A DNA stretch of 6,494 nucleotides from Flavobacteriales bacterium (GTDB lineage: Bacteria > Bacteroidota > Bacteroidia > Flavobacteriales_E > Vicingaceae): NCBI GenBank assembly GCA_029262915.1, contig JAJCYN010000197.1, positions 1 to 6,494 on the forward strand, in the 5' to 3' direction. The notes under the pieces were generated by a model. The model worked only from the letters and a program-made list of their open reading frames with translations. It had not been told where the DNA came from and searched no databases. Below, piece by piece: positions 5,391 to 6,494 of the stretch (position 1 is the stretch's first letter; each line of letters begins with the position of its first letter). A program made the translations under genes and the position numbers.

Positions 5391-6240
5391 TGCTCAAAAA
5401 AATAAAGTAATTGATAAGGGATTTCAAGTGATTGGAATCGTTTGTACTTTTTTTGGGCTGGTGATCTTGGCTATCCTAATTTATAATATTCTTGAAGAAG
5501 GGCTAACTAGAATTGATTGGGATTTCATGAAAAATCTTCCTTCAAGAAGGCCTCAAAAAGCTGGAATTTATACTGCTGTTATGGGTACATTATGGGTGCT
5601 AGTTTTAACCACGCTAATTGCTTTCCCGGTTGCCGTTGGTGCGGGGATTTATTTAGAAGAATATGCAAAAAAAAATAAGCTCGCCTCTTTATTGGAGATT
5701 AATATTGCCAATTTAGCGGGAGTTCCATCGATTATTTATGGTTTATTAGGATTAGAAATTTTCGTAAGAATTTTTGGATTAGGAGGAAGTGTTCTTGCTG
5801 GAAGCTTAACCCTTTCTTTGCTAATTCTTCCTATAATAATTGTTGCTACAAGAGAAGCGATTAAAGCAGTTCCTAGTTCCATTAAAGACGCTTCTATGGC
5901 TTTGGGAGCTTCTAAATGGCAAACTATTTGGAATCAAACATTACCAGCTGCTATAGGCGGAATTTTGACAGGAGTTATTTTAGCAATTTCTAGGGCAATA
6001 GGAGAAACAGCACCGTTAATTGTTGTGGGAGCTTTGGCTTATGTTCCATTTGCTCCAAGTAGCCCAATGGACGAGTTTACGGTTATGCCTATTCAAATTT
6101 TTAATTGGGTATCACGTCCACAACATGCTTTTAGCGTAAACGCAGCAGCGGCTATTATAGTATTGTTATTAATCACATTTATTATGAATGGGATAGCCGT
6201 CTATTTCAGGAATAAATGGCAGAAAAAAGTTAAATGGTAG
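5383..6240 (+). CDS. pstA: Phosphate ABC transporter permease PstA
   Basis: PstA is the second channel-forming inner-membrane subunit of the phosphate transporter. The 285 residues include hydrophobic segments at about 14-36, 64-90, 107-133, 138-156, 187-218 and 250-274. The ATPase-docking EAA loop is at 169-194 ([12 protein letters not shown] with TLPAAIGGI), followed by [11 protein letters not shown] (202-212). Other family hallmarks are [16 protein letters not shown] (55-70), where most PstA proteins have a similar GI...GT stretch, and [15 protein letters not shown] (110-124). The end is a basic tail, WQKKVKW. The start ATG lies inside the last codons of pstC (ATGACTAA, 5383-5390), and pstB begins five bases after its stop, so pstC, pstA and pstB are almost certainly translated from one message. 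The length is normal for the family. Confidence 0.96.
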   Translation: MTNAQKNKVIDKGFQVIGIVCTFFGLVILAILIYNILEEGLTRIDWDFMKNLPSRRPQKAGIYTAVMGTLWVLVLTTLIAFPVAVGAGIYLEEYAKKNKLASLLEINIANLAGVPSIIYGLLGLEIFVRIFGLGGSVLAGSLTLSLLILPIIIVATREAIKAVPSSIKDASMALGASKWQTIWNQTLPAAIGGILTGVILAISRAIGETAPLIVVGALAYVPFAPSSPMDEFTVMPIQIFNWVSRPQHAFSVNAAAAIIVLLLITFIMNGIAVYFRNKWQKKVKW

Positions 6241-6245
6241 AAACT

Positions 6246-6494
6246 ATGACGATAAAAGAACCTATAGATGTGTTATCTAAGACAATGGGTGAAAGAACAC
6301 CAAAGAAAATACTTATAGAATCAAATAATGTAGATGTTTACTACGGTAAATTTCAAGCCCTAAAGAGCGTTAATATTGCTATGGAAGAAAATAGTGTGAC
6401 GGCATTTATCGGTCCATCAGGTTGTGGAAAGTCTACGTTTTTACGTTGTTTTAACAGAATGAATGATTATATCGATGACTTTTCTATTAAAGGG
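6246..6494 (+). CDS. pstB: Phosphate ABC transporter ATPase PstB, N-terminal part
   Basis: PstB hydrolyses ATP on the cytoplasmic face to drive phosphate import through PstC-PstA. Only the first 83 codons are in the window; the frame is open to the right edge. The nucleotide-binding domain begins at about residue 22 ([18 protein letters not shown]), with the A-loop tyrosines Y32-Y33. The Walker A motif GPSGCGKST is at 56-64, followed by [10 protein letters not shown], which is typical of PstB rather than of other ABC ATPases. The Q-loop, signature and Walker B motifs lie beyond the edge. The ATG at 6246, five bases after pstA, gives a 20-residue polar N-terminal extension; the next in-frame ATG at 6285 (M14) is a possible alternative start. 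A phoU gene commonly follows pstB but cannot be seen here. Confidence 0.95.
   Translation, partial: MTIKEPIDVLSKTMGERTPKKILIESNNVDVYYGKFQALKSVNIAMEENSVTAFIGPSGCGKSTFLRCFNRMNDYIDDFSIKG

Overview
The window is AT-rich, tightly packed chromosomal DNA of a Bacteroidota-type bacterium, most likely a flavobacterium-like lineage; I cannot name a genus. The clues are a tRNA promoter that matches the Bacteroidetes sigma consensus exactly (TTTG, 19 bases, TACATTTGC), genes that mostly start without a Shine-Dalgarno sequence, secreted proteins with MK(S/K)-type leaders, and an archaeal/eukaryotic-type prolyl-tRNA synthetase of the kind usual in this phylum.

Layout. Bases 1-531 hold two leftward genes. 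One is only the first 18 codons of a signal-peptide protein running off the left edge, preceded by an unusually strong AGGAGG ribosome site. The other is a complete 120-residue exported protein of unknown function. Bases 629-2811 are a rightward pair: proS and, 17 bases later, a 228-residue cytoplasmic protein that I do not recognise. Bases 2827-3002 are a self-contained tRNA-Glu(TTC) unit with its own promoter and a 16-bp perfect terminator hairpin. Bases 3003-3469 contain no intact gene. They hold the broken end of a MORN-repeat (YwqK-like) gene on the minus strand and then the control region of the next operon.

Bases 3470-6494 are the start of a phosphate-specific transport operon, pstS-pstC-pstA-pstB, cut off inside pstB. 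PstS is a lipoprotein that captures phosphate outside the inner membrane, PstC and PstA form the channel, and PstB is the ATPase. The pstS promoter has a good -7 element but no recognisable -33 element. In its place lie WTAAY repeats spaced mostly 11 bases apart, resembling Pho boxes of Bacillus and cyanobacteria. A hairpin with a T-run between pstS and pstC could make PstS more abundant than the membrane subunits.

I see no mobile element, CRISPR array or clear new multi-gene system. The most interesting points are the candidate Pho operator, the strong Shine-Dalgarno site at the left edge, the decayed MORN gene, and the unknown gene next to proS.
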